64,000 nucleotides of DNA from Apostichopus japonicus (Eukaryota; Echinodermata; Holothuroidea; Aspidochirotida; Stichopodidae): assembly GCF_037975245.1 (NCBI RefSeq), contig NC_092565.1, positions 14,287,499 through 14,351,498 of the forward strand. Direction: 5' to 3'. Below are positions 12,801-23,499 of this stretch, in pieces. The stretch's first letter is position 1. Every line of letters begins with the position of its first letter. Under the pieces are notes generated by a model. The model was not told where the DNA came from and searched no databases. It worked only from the letters and a program-made list of their open reading frames with translations. Made by a program: the position numbers and the translations under genes.

Positions 12801-15800
12801 TGAATGTCTTTTCCAACTCGTACGACTTGTTTCGTTCTGCCCAACATCTTGTTGACCGATTCTGCTAGAAAGTCAGCGTCGGGTATCAAAGCTGCATGGC
12901 GGCAATCTTCCAGATCTGACTCCAAACTGTTTTCTGCAGATTGAAATGAGAATTTTTCTTGAAATGTTTTGAAGAAATATACAAAACTTATCTCTGTCCA
13001 ACACTACAGTAGTTTGTACGATACAAGTTGCATAACAGCTCCTCTATGTCTAAGAATTCTTAAATAGAAGAAAAAGTTACAGAAGACATGTGGGGTAGAA
13101 GTTTTCCATCTTTGCTTTTACACTATGCCAGACACTCATTTGGCACTCACAAACAGCTGTGAGAATGTCAGTTATTTGAAGGAGAATTAATATCCACACT
13201 AACCTAAATAACGAATTACAAAGTTTAACAAAATGTAGAAAGTTATGTTATAAGGAAAGAAATAGCAGATATGAAAGAGAAATGCTCAGCTGTCTTCAGA
13301 AAACTTGAAAATAAAATTGCTTGAAAATAATGGTATGGTTAATACTAACTAACAAAAATAATTTCCAGTCACGCTTTTTATACAGAAATTTTATGCACAA
13401 ATATAATGTTGATAAACTGCAGTTTTTTCAACATACACATGACTCCGTTAAGAAGATTTTGTAAATTTGCAGCTTTTACGCTGATAAACAATAAACTCTT
13501 CCCGGCAAAATGATTTATCGTACATACTTACATGTAACTGTGTAACACAAGAAACAGTTTTCCTATATACAGGGTTATGTATACCCAGCAGGTGACAACT
13601 CTCTAAAAGGCTTTAATAATATATGCTGAGGATATTCAAGAGATTGACAAAAGGCAACCAAATTAAAACCACTTCACTTCAAGAATTAAAACTCTGCAAA
13701 TGTCATGCCTACCTGAAATTTCCAAAAATCTGTCAGGATTGATAACTGCCAGCATCCCATCCACAAGATTTTCTACCTCTTGGCACCAATCCTGGTAGAT
13801 CAGTTTAAGATGGGCGACCGCTGCCTTGTTACCGCTCTCTCTACGGACAGCCAAACAGGAGGGCAAGATGTCTGCATCCAACTCCTCGATGGCGTCAATG
13901 CTCTTGGTCAATTTATCCAGTTCTATACGGGTCAAGTAAAAAAGAGAAAGAAAAGAGGAACGTTGACCAGACAGGAGAAATTTATGAAGACGCAGGCAGC
14001 AATGTCTGCTGTAAATTGCTGTATAAAATCAGTTTTTTTTTCTGTTGACTTAACACTAAAACTTCAAATCTTACTATTCAATCAAGGGTTTTTATGAAGG
14101 CTTTTCATGTGTGTCCTATGCAGAGAGAATTAATGTTTTGTGTGATTATGACACTTGTTGCAATTTTTACAAAAAGAGCAACTCCATTTGTGGTTTTTGG
14201 GGCAATTGTGTAGAATTACAAATTGAAGATCCTCTTTTAAAAATGATTGCAAGGTTTTCTTGTACTTTAAAGGGTGTGATGACTTGCGCAAAAAGAAACG
14301 TCTTATGCCGGTAATCTGACCTAGTTTCTAATGAGGTGTTACAGAAGTGTTAGACACCACCATTGATCCCAGAAAATACACACACAGCTTGCTACCATCA
14401 ATAATTAGACACTACATGTACACAGCTGTATGTACAGTCAGTACATACAGCTGAGGTCAATACCCACAGCACAGTGTACAAATGATACAGCGATGGACAT
14501 CTCAGGTCCAGCTAAAGATAACAAGGTATCACCTTTCATTACTGTCTGCATTTTGTAGCGAAAAGAGAAAAACTTCACTAGCAAGCAAAGGAAAGTTAAC
14601 TTTTTAAAGATGGCGACACGCGGTTTGGCGCGAGTCTTCAATGCCTTTAAACTCAGTTAAGGATTCTTTCCAATAAAGCAACTGTCTTAACTAACAGGGT
14701 TATATCTGTATCTGGCGATTTTTAACCCAACTTTCTGTGTCTTCGTTCCATGTAACTGCTATCAAGTACTTCTTGTGGGCTCAGTAGGATAATAAACACA
14801 CCAAATATTTGTAACATTTTTGATGCATTTGAGAAGTATATTTTGATCATTTCAAGTGCAAAACTACGTAGCTTACAAACAGAAATGAACAGTATCCACA
14901 AGATAGTTTATGAATAGGAAATTTCCAAGAAAATGGAGAATAAGCATAATGTTTGCCCCAAATATTTTGTCCACATTTGGTACACCTGTTATGAATGTCT
15001 TTTTTTTTTACTTTGGTTTGAAAAGATGGGCTGTCACACAAAATGTAAACATATGTCTTTCTACACGGTGGCTAGCCCTTAAAACACATTCACATGTACT
15101 CCAGCTATTCTCTCTCCTTTACTGCATATTCATGCTAATTTGCATATATATATCAACAATAAGTTTGAATTTGAACTTTCTATATATATTTGAACCTTCC
15201 AAAGATACAGGGATGACCCATTTGATACTCACTATCTTCATTTGAGCAACCAGAAGCAACAAATGATGCAACCTGGCAAAGCTGATCCATGTGGTCATGG
15301 AGGTCGTCGTCAAGTGGTTGTAGTACACTGAGACAATCGGCATCTTTCAGAATTCTACGATCCTGGAAAAGAATGATACAACTTTTTGGCTACATATTTA
15401 TCAAAATGATTCATGAACCTCTCACTTGTAAGACAGACAAAGCCATTTGCACTATATTTTAAGTCATGTTTGGTTTACATGGTGACTTGGGCTGTTCAGT
15501 TAAGGTGGCATACTCCTATTAGAGTCTATATCAATCCGCCCAAGTGTTCACCTTCATGAATGGAGGTACATGTGGTGCAAAACTTGGGTCAATTGAGGCA
15601 ATTTTAGACCCCTTTATGCCTCCTAGGAGCAGCGTATGAAAATTATTTACTACTGAGTAAAGAGATTTGTTTACAAGTGACAACAAAAACTTCAGGCTCC
15701 CATAGCATACTCAAAACATGGTTTGCTATAAACATGTCGACATACTGCCATTTCCACAACATAAGGAAAATCATCACCATAAAACACTCAATAGTTTACT

Positions 15801-18800
15801 TAAAAATATTTCATAAATTAAATAGAATTATTTCTGTTGTTACTTCCATTGCTTGCAATTTACTGTAGCCTTTGGGAGTACGAAAAAAAATGTAATCTGA
15901 TTGCCATATTTTAATCAAAGGGGGGTAGGGGGGAGGGGAAGAGGGGGGAGGGGGATGAAACTTCCTTATGCACGCAGTGGCTATCGGTAGGTGTCAGTTC
16001 TTTAGAAATAACTCAAATTATGGATAAATTTGATTCTGATTCTAGCCAGAGCAGATACCTTTACATGGACAGTTGCGGCTTTCACAATCCTGCTCATCGG
16101 TTCTGTCGTTTGAACGAGGGCTTCAACCGACAGATGGATCACTGCGCTCCTGATGAAACTCTCCAAGGACAGCACCTTCCGAGCAAGATCCTCACAGCTC
16201 TGATTAAAATCTGATGCCAGTTGACTAAAATCAAGGTTATCCTCCATGGCGGTCTGCCTCTCCATGACTTGTTCTTGAATGCCAAGCACCTGAAGTTATT
16301 AAAGAAAGACAGTCCCAACAACAGGAAATGATACTTTGAGCACCTGAAGTATTAAAGAAAGACAGTCCCAACAACAGGAAATGATACTTTGAGCACCTAA
16401 AGTTATTAAAGAAAGACAGTCCCAACAACAGGAAATGATACTTTGAGCACCTGAAGTATTAAAGAAAGACAGTCCCAACAACAGGAAATGATACTTTGAG
16501 CACCTGAAGTATTAAAGAAAGACAGTCCCAACAACAGGAAATGATACTTTGAGCACCTGAAGTATTAAAGAAAGACAGTCCCAGCAACAGGAAATGATAC
16601 TTTGAGCACCTGAAGTATTAAAGAAAGACAGTCCCAACAACAGGAAATGATACTTTGAGCACCAGAAGTATTGAAGAAAGATAGTCCCAACAACAGGAAA
16701 TGATAATTTGAGCACCTGAAGTAGTAAAGAAAGACAGCACTTTTGTACTTCTGAAAATAAGTTCATGGTACCTCTTGTGATATCTCAGTTATTTCTGCTT
16801 TTAAATCGTCTCGCGACATCACTCCAACTGTCATACTGTGTCTGACGACCCTCGACACTACAGACTTCAGACTGGGCAGTACAGATTTGCGATGTTTCGG
16901 GGACAACAAATGCACGAGCTAGCAGAGAAACAATGGTTGGATAGGCAGATAGATACATAGCACAAAGAAAAATGGAAAAAGTGACATCAATAGAATTAAT
17001 TACATTTACTCATCTTTTTTATTTTTTACATTTACTGTTGAGGTTTACAAGATATTCACCTTAAAAAACTATTCTGAAACTCTGGAATGCTCCTTTAAGG
17101 TCTCAGAGATGATAACATCATCTCCTCAGTGCAGGCATTAGTGTTTATCTTAATCCACCATTTTATAAATTCTAATAAATCAACCCAAATAAATACAGTC
17201 TTCCAACTTCATATAAACCAGAGAGCAACCTTGAATGACATTCAATACCATTTGTCCTTGACAAATTTGCAATGAACTGTAAACACTTTATTTGAGATGT
17301 TAAGTTTTTCCAATTGAGTTGGGTGTTGCATCTGAGGGTACCTACCTAATGGTCTGTGTAACAGACTTAATAGTCCAGTCACTTTAGTTGATGACCTTCA
17401 CTTGTTTTAAGGGTTATTTCTCACATATTAAAAGTGTTATATAGAAATCCAACCTAGACTGAAAGCAGTGTGTTAAAGTGTCTACAACACATGAAATTTA
17501 ATTTTGTGCCTTAAATCATCCTTTAAGTTTACATACATGTACTCTACATCTTTATTTAATTGTGTTTGTGGTTGTGTTTTCATCTGTTATTTTCAAAATT
17601 AAAGGCTGATACAGAATAAGAGACCATCAATTTCAAGCAGTTTCTTTTTCTTTCTCAAACTAAGCAGTGCCCCTCACAACTATGAGGGCAATTATATTGC
17701 AATGCCTTCAAATTGTATTTAGTTTTGAAATAAATTATATTTCACTTCAAAAAGTAGACACAAACTACTGGAAGTTTGGCATCTTTGAAAATTATCTAAG
17801 ATGTGGCCAAGACTTTTGCAGATTTTTTACACCCCAACTCAAAACACATCAGCGATGTTACTGGAAGTCAATCACAAGTCTACATACCTCAGCTACGTCT
17901 GCTGCGAAATGAGATGGAGATGTTTGTCCCTCCTCCTTTCTTATTTTTGGAGATGTAGGAGGTTTGGTAGGTCCTTGGATGACCTTTGTGGTGCTAGCTA
18001 TAGCCATCTGAAAATGTCTCTCCACTAACTTGCAACTTGCCTGAAAACATACATTTCAAAAAATTGTATTTTTTTTACAGAATTTTTCTTTAAATATTGT
18101 TATCGATACAAGTCTGTCACACTTCTGTACTGTAATGGTAACCAGGGGCTACAATTGGCCTAATTAGAAAAGAAGTGTCCCAACAATAAAGAAACCCTAA
18201 GAATGTTGCAAAGCTATCAACCAGAGAAATGCTCAAAAGAAACATCAAGTCACTAAATATTTACTGAAGCTTGATAAGAGCTGTTTTTGCTTTTTTCTTT
18301 ATTTGAAGGGGGAATGGGTGCAGTTAACTAAAAAATGAACAATGAAGAAGAATATGAAAGGAACTTGTACACACTGTTTATGTCCTCAACATTTGCTGTG
18401 AAATTTAATTTTAGCTACAATAGTCCATCTGGACCTAACCAAACAAAAGCTCACCTTGGCGTGTATGTTCTGTGGATACTTGACCTGGTTCTGAACCACA
18501 GACTTAAGAGCTGGAATCAGTTTCTTCAAAGATTTCAAGTTTGCTGATAACCTTTCTCTCTGTATCGCATCGTCGATGCCAGTTTTGAGCTCTTCGCAGA
18601 GATGTGCAAACAGTAGGAGAGCCCGGGTGAATTTCTGCCATGAGAGGAAAAAAAGAAAAGAAATTATTTCACGATGACTTAACTTTCAGCAGCTGTCCTA
18701 TCAGATCTTTCACCGAAGGTCAAAAATTAGACATTATTGTTAGAAATAAAAAAAAACCTACCTGAAATGCTGGCACTAGATCCTCAATCGTGGTGACCAG

Positions 18801-21800
18801 ACAGAGGTTCTTCAAGCAGTCTAGAACACTTTCAGCAGATTGTATTACATTCTGGGCTTTAGAAGATTTCAAAACTCTTAGTATCTGAAGAGAAAGAATG
18901 AGCACTTATCACTGATCCAATGAAAAAGGAAAAAAATCTGGATAGTAACATTTGGTATACTTCGTAATATTATACTACTTATGTCATTGTAATTGTTAAT
19001 ACAAAAATAATACATTTTGTTTAATCATAAAAAAATATAGTATAGGTTAATACTGTCCAAGAGGTACTTAGCTATCACTAGATGGAGCCAAACTATATTT
19101 GTAAATGAAGTTTGCAGTACTACTGTAGACTGGATATCGATATGGCTGGGTTCAAGAAACATGCAGAGAATTATACAAAGTCTATGAACAACAGAATGGG
19201 TGGTATACAATCAAGGATCTCAACAAAAGAGGTCCAGATAAAACAAGGTTTATGGTGACATAAAAGAGATTTTCTGCAAGAACAAAATGTTGCTGTTGTA
19301 ACATAATTAATGATGTTTTCACCATTCCCTCAATCAAAGATGTTAACAGAAGGTCATAGTATCGCCAAAAACAGAATGCAAAACATGTTGGTAAGTTCTA
19401 CGAGATTGCAACAACAATATCGTTGCAGAAGCTTTTTCCTCTCTGTTCGACTAATCCCAAGATCAGCGAGAACTGATCAAAAACAATCAATACCTGAACA
19501 ACTGCATTCAAGAGTTGATTAGTTGAATTTGCCAGAGTATCTCTCGACCTCTTTGAACCATTTTCAGCTTTGAGGAGCTGAATAGCCATCAAGATGCTTC
19601 TTCCAGCTTTGATGAGTTTCTCAGATGCTCCCTGAATGAAAATGAATATTCATATACAACATTAAAGATAGGAGATAAAATATGAAGACAGATGTTTGGG
19701 TAACTGAGATAAGTATGTTACTCCGATGCTACCTGTAAATCTCAGATGCATCTCATTTAAAAGATCTCAGAAGTGTCTCAAATCTCAGTATATAAATCTC
19801 ACATGCAGCCTGAATAAACATGAACATTCATATACAACATTATAGACAGAAGGTAAAAGATGAAAGCCAGATGTTTGAGACTGAAATATAAATATGTAAA
19901 TCAGGTATTCTCTCTGGTAACTATTCAGACCATCAACACCTTATTCACCTGGTAAATTGTCATAAGGAAATACAAGTTCAGAGTACAGAAGATATGCAAG
20001 ATTCAATAGAAATCAGCACAAAGCATCAGGATTTCATGAATCAAACATGGAGATTGCTGCCTGAATACTGGAGTTTTTCCAAACAAAACTCAAATAAAAG
20101 TCATCATTTAAACGAATGTTGATGTATGTTATGATTCATCCAGTTGTAGTATAATGAATGAAATTATAAATCAAATACTGGACTGACCTTTAGTACTTGC
20201 AAATTTTCGTCCAATGTCATTGAACTTCATCTGGCAACTGCAGAGGTGTAGATCCGATATTGATGGATTGTTCACGTGACAGTCGACGGGGAATAACAGC
20301 TATTGATTGATTCCATGCATGAGAAAGTTGAAAATGCAGCCCCCCTCTTTTATTGAATCATATGTTGGTGAAACGAAACAGTCTATAAAAGCCCGTGTTG
20401 ACCAGCATCGCCGCCCAAGTTCAAGCGATTATCAACCAGATTCAGCATTGTACACACACGCCAAAACAACTGGGCACCAAATTGATCCCAAAGACGTTAT
20501 CATTCTAGAACGTGAAGAGAGGTGGTTTGAACGAGGAGTTAGGGAAGCCATTTGGGAACGCGTGGAGAAACCTTCCCTCAATAAAAGAGGGGGGCTGCGT
20601 TTTCAACTTTCTCATGCATGGAATCAATCAATTGCCAGTTGCCAGATGAAGTTCAATGACATTGGACGAAAATTTGCGAGTACTAAAGGTCAGTCCAGTG
20701 TTTGATTTATAATTTCATTCATCATCATTTAAACATTCTAACAGATTTACACAAGTTATTAGCACCTATATTTAACTTTTCTCAAAAACTCTGTATCCAC
20801 GACTGTTGTCTCTTTTATTACACCCAAAAATATCCACAACAACCATGTATATATATCTGTATACTTTGCTTTGCAAACTTAACATTTTTGCATATGTGAA
20901 TTCCGATCCCACTATGAGATGACTAAAAGTCTCACGGTAAAAACATGAAAGTTGGCAGGCTTGTTATGGTCACTGAATTGAATTTAACATTGTTTCTAAT
21001 CAATGATGTTTCATTGTTTGTGACTGACTATGTAGAGAACCGTAGAAGTACACACTGTATGTATAATGTGGCATACAAGAAATAAGAACAGTCTCTGAGA
21101 GTAGGCCTATTACAAAATATGTAATATTTAAATAAAGTTACATGGCCTGGCATTCTGATTCTAACATTTTTTATTGAAAAGCATTTTGGTTTTTAATAGT
21201 GCTCAGCTTACCTCAGCATCAAAGTTAGCGGCAGAATTGCTTGCAACTGTTGCAAGTTCTTCTGATGCACGTAAAACAGACTGGGCAACTGGTATAAGAC
21301 GATTGATCGTATCATTTATTTTGATTTTGCTCTCTTTATGGTTGAGTAGCTGTGAAACCTGCAAAAGAATTAGAAACAAAATTATGAAAACTCTCGATTT
21401 GTAGCATATACTTGGAAAATTAAGTTGTTTGGCTTTTACCTCAACAGTAAGCAGATATTTCATTGAGAGTGTAGATTCATAAACAATATCAATGTTGCTT
21501 ACAGAAAACCCTCAAAAATATCTCATTCATAAATGTGACCTCAGTTCTTCATGGTCTCAAAAGCCCCATCAAAAAGTTTTCTTAATTGGACTATTTGGTT
21601 ATGATCTTCATTTGAACAAGCATTAATCATCATCATTGATGGCTGGGCACTCTGATCTTCATAAAATCACTAGATCATGGTAATATGTTATACTGTGCTG
21701 TTTACACTTTCAACAGCCAAAGTTTACTCTTTTTCAATGAATTGTCCTGATTATCATTTGAATATATTTAGGCTAGGCCCTAGGCTAATACCTGTAATGT

Positions 21801-23499
21801 GTTGCTTACATGTACATCTATATTTAAGAATATTTTCCTGACAATCTGTCCCACTTCACAGCATGCATTTTAGAAAGACATAAAAGAGTAGAAAGAATGC
21901 AATGAGGCAATTTTTTTTTTCTTTTTTCGTTGCTCTTTTACAGATCTGCAACAGTTCAATTTTTTCTTCTTCTTGATTCTTGACAGGCGCCAAGAAAGGA
22001 AAGTCCTTTCTAAACTACTTCTAGACTAGACTTCTAGACTAGACTTCTTCTACTAGACTTCAGCAAAAAATAATGCAAAGGTTCACAAACTACAGAAATA
22101 AACTAACAGACCTGCAAACTAATGATATGTATACTGTACAACTCCAATTGCCTGCTCCTCTACATTGACCAGTCTGTCTTTTTGTTTCCTGTACTATTTC
22201 CTGTACAGCATTTAATAAATAATGGCTCTGTTGAAATTTCTGGATGAACTTCAATATCTTCTCAGCATGTCCACTACATGAATGGCAATACCAACAGATG
22301 GAAAAACTACCCTTCTGTAAAAATCTGAAAACTTCCTTTGATACATCCTGACATTTAGCATGATACCACTTTGTACATATAGTTCACACTGTAGACCCAT
22401 TTCTGCCTCTGCCGTTGAGTCTTGATAGTAAATGCAGATTTTGTTTAAGACTTTGCACCACCAGTGCTAGCCATTCTCAATAATAATAGGCTATTCTATA
22501 CAGCAAAAATAATGATTTAATTGCAGTTGGGCTGAATTGCCACTAAATAATTCCAGTCCAAAGACACAAATCTTCACAGCTCCAAATAAGGCTCATGTGC
22601 TTCAGTGCACAAGTGTAAGCTAGGCTACAGGTTATCCCATACACAGTCAGGCCTATAATCACCCTCCACTATAACAGTCCAAAAAAACCACTCTGCAATA
22701 TCACTTAACAACCAGTCCAACAATACTAAGAAACCACTTCAATTCAAAATGTCAAAACAAATCAATACATGTTTTTGTAGGTCAACATCCAAGTGCACTT
22801 CTACCAATATAGTTTAGCAACATAACACCTTAGGCTAAGCTCAGCAGATTTTTGTATAAGTTCTCCAATAACAAAAGACTGTATAATTTCCCACTTGACC
22901 GTTCCCGGTTGACAGTTCAATAGAATATCCCAGTTGACAAGTCAATATATGTTGTGAATTACTACTGTACCTGGCCTAGGCTATGTTTGGTGTAACATCA
23001 GAGTTCAGACCTGCTAACGATTAAATTCTTAAAAAACTGGTAGGTGACTTATATAAGTTATTTAGTCCACCCTGAAACTTATACTTTTATGGGCTAGATG
23101 TACTTAGCATACCCTACACTTTCAAGTTACAGACATAACAGTTAACACTATGACTAGGCTAATTTGAAAAAGTGGAAAATAAACATCAAATTGTGAAAAT
23201 ATCGACTGAGTCATTAACCATACTTTTGTAATTGGGTGGAAATTCAACATAATTCCAATTTTTCAGCTTCCTTTGTCAGACAATTGTTTAGACCGATATG
23301 GCTACAATTATCGACAAAACCAATGAATAGACCTAGGCCTAGCCTTATTACCCTTAATACCAAGTATATAGGTCAATTGACTGTATAGCTCCAAGGCCTG
23401 GGTGTATGATATTAGCTACACACAAACCTGTTCCACTACAGGAAGAAATGACCTCAGTCGGCCCTCGAGGGTGAAAAGATGCTCCGATTTCACTTCCAT
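899..23499 (-). CDS. Vinculin/alpha-catenin-like large helical protein, 25 exons, 3' end unresolved
   Basis: Exons 5' to 3' on the minus strand: 23428-23499, 21212-21358, 19494-19631, 18762-18884, 18455-18634, 17888-18040, 16772-16918, 16059-16289, 15233-15362, 13713-13922, 12736-12933, 11886-12101, 10551-10721, 9446-9635, 8918-9149, 7939-8119, 7049-7277, 6245-6404, 5848-5947, 4910-5110, 4006-4125, 3251-3418, 2529-2628, 2004-2132, 899-998. All have GT/AG borders and every phase agrees, giving 4026 nt or 1342 codons. The start is the ATG at 23499 (MEVKSEHLFTLEGRLRSFLP). The protein is nearly all amphipathic helix. Residues 1-220 and 511-648 resemble vinculin head repeats, and Pro/Ser-rich linkers lie near 240-260, 649-705 and after 1177. 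By family it should be an actin- or junction-linked scaffold; that role is inferred. It is too long for alpha-catulin and too divergent to name. Exon 13's donor (10551) was chosen by phase. After exon 25 (GAG then gtcagt) no clear last exon is visible; read-through would stop at 788. Confidence 0.82.
1253..1277. repeat. (CA)n microsatellite
   Basis: An acacacac run of about 24 bp in the last visible intron of the vinculin-like gene. Confidence 0.9.
1320..1720. repeat. GATC-rich interspersed stretch
   Basis: The words aggatcaga, agatcctg and gtgtaaatgc recur at least three times each (for example near 1350, 1430-1510 and 1670-1700) within about 400 bp of intron. It may be one internally repetitive element; no terminal repeats or target duplication were identified. 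Confidence 0.35.
2928..3022 (+). repeat. tRNA-derived SINE
   Basis: tggtgcagtggttagtgcg fits a polymerase III A box and ggttcaaaccccagtg a B box, about 40 bp apart as in tRNA-derived SINEs. The B-box half is also present in a second piece around 2819-2850. No cloverleaf forms, so it is not a working tRNA gene. Confidence 0.5.
4412..4668. repeat. Foldback element with 48-bp inverted ends
   Basis: The first 48 bp (tataaacttcaaaataattg...) recur as a near-perfect reverse complement at 4621-4668, enclosing about 160 bp. The structure is that of a foldback or MITE-type element. It sits in the intron between exons 20 and 21 of the vinculin-like gene. Confidence 0.7.
4679..4897. repeat. Second, right-truncated copy of the 4412 repeat
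   Basis: It repeats the 4412 copy in the same orientation (tataaacttcaaaataattg, ggcagtacaactgct, ataacatgagaggacagtat, ttgctgagatgac) with a short extra (ttcatactg)n stretch. It lacks the right inverted end and stops about 12 bp from the donor of exon 20. Confidence 0.75.
7511..7582 (-). repeat. tRNA-derived SINE head
   Basis: The minus strand reads gggagtgttagctcagtgat, then gagttcgagtcactcc, which are A-box and B-box matches with a partly preserved acceptor stem (GGGAGTG with CACTCC). The T stem is broken, so it is a decayed tRNA-like sequence or SINE. It lies in the intron between exons 16 and 17 of the vinculin-like gene. Confidence 0.5.
11886..12933 (-). other. Exons 11-12: second vinculin-like helical unit, residues 511-648
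   Basis: Exon 11 contains GRTKQVVRVGKDIQNKSEDP, close to the vinculin head stretch 'NLVRVGKETVQTTEDQ' in both spacing and residues. Exon 12 continues with NPRAQKQLRERGQHLIESVH, which resembles the 'ARDYLIDGSRGIL' helix of vinculin. Because residues 25-119 align to the same vinculin stretch, the protein appears to hold at least two copies of this unit. Duplicated four-helix bundles are known in vinculin and alpha-catenin; their number here is inferred. Confidence 0.55.
14271..14646 (-). mobile_element. TTAA-flanked MITE, family A copy 1
   Basis: 376 bp between TTAA (14267-14270) and TTAA (14647-14650). It is the reverse complement of copies 2 and 3. One end reads agggtgtgatgacttgcgc and the other ends cgcgagtcttcaatgcct, so both ends carry AGG.....GAAGACTCG-type inverted repeats. 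TTAA duplication points to piggyBac-type mobilisation. It is intronic, between exons 9 and 10 of the vinculin-like gene. Confidence 0.8.
16287..16738. repeat. 53-bp tandem array multiplying the exon 8 splice acceptor
   Basis: About 8.5 copies of a 53/54-bp unit lie directly upstream, in the transcribed sense, of exon 8 of the vinculin-like gene. Units start at 16287, 16341, 16394, 16448, 16501, 16554, 16607, 16660 and 16713. Read on the minus strand, each unit ends in a pyrimidine-rich stretch followed by AATACTTCAG and GTG, which is the acceptor of exon 8 plus its first codon. The unit starting at 16660 has lost the AG (CTTCTG) and that at 16394 reads CTTTAG. Because the unit is not a multiple of three, use of a distal acceptor would often shift the frame. 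Confidence 0.9.
20153..20722 (+). mobile_element. Penelope-like retroelement 3' ends in inverted duplicate
   Basis: The left arm 20153-20356 is the reverse complement of the right arm 20578-20722, which lacks about 60 bp, so the DNA could fold into a long hairpin. Between the arms lies unique sequence coding for a GIY-YIG-type endonuclease end. This arrangement, with two 5'-truncated copies joined in opposite orientation, is known for Penelope-like elements. It sits in intron 2 of the vinculin-like gene. Confidence 0.7.
20307..20705 (+). pseudogene. Penelope-like GIY-YIG endonuclease fragment
   Basis: The frame encodes YVGETKQSIKARVDQHRR, then HAKTTGHQID, ILEREERWFERGVREAIWE and LNKRGGLRFQLSHAWNQSI. 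This is the order seen in the C-terminal endonuclease of Penelope-like elements, where the usual GIY triplet is altered and the domain ends in an Asn/Arg-rich 'LNKRGG' stretch. The first 17 codons come from the inverted left arm and are not part of the element protein. There is no reverse transcriptase, so it is a dead fragment. Confidence 0.7.

Larger units (their letters stand above)
18455..23499 (-). other. Exons 1-5: vinculin head (D1)-like helical region, residues 1-220
   Basis: Exons 1-5 encode a run of amphipathic helices whose order and spacing follow the first vinculin head domain. Residues 15-30 (LRSFLPVVEQVSQLLNHKES) resemble the alpha-catulin/vinculin N-terminal helix. Residues 150-215 follow the vinculin segment built as 'LEYL...VETMEDLV...KELLPVL'; here the matching points are VLDCLKNLCLVTTIEDLVPA and LKSLKKLIPALKSVV. 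The comparison is from memory of the family, not from a search. All five exons are multiples of three. Confidence 0.6.

Noticed and set aside
16237-16766. Several minus-strand frames repeating LSFFNTSGAQ and VVGTVFL
   Set aside because: They are translations of the 53-bp splice-acceptor array, not protein repeats.
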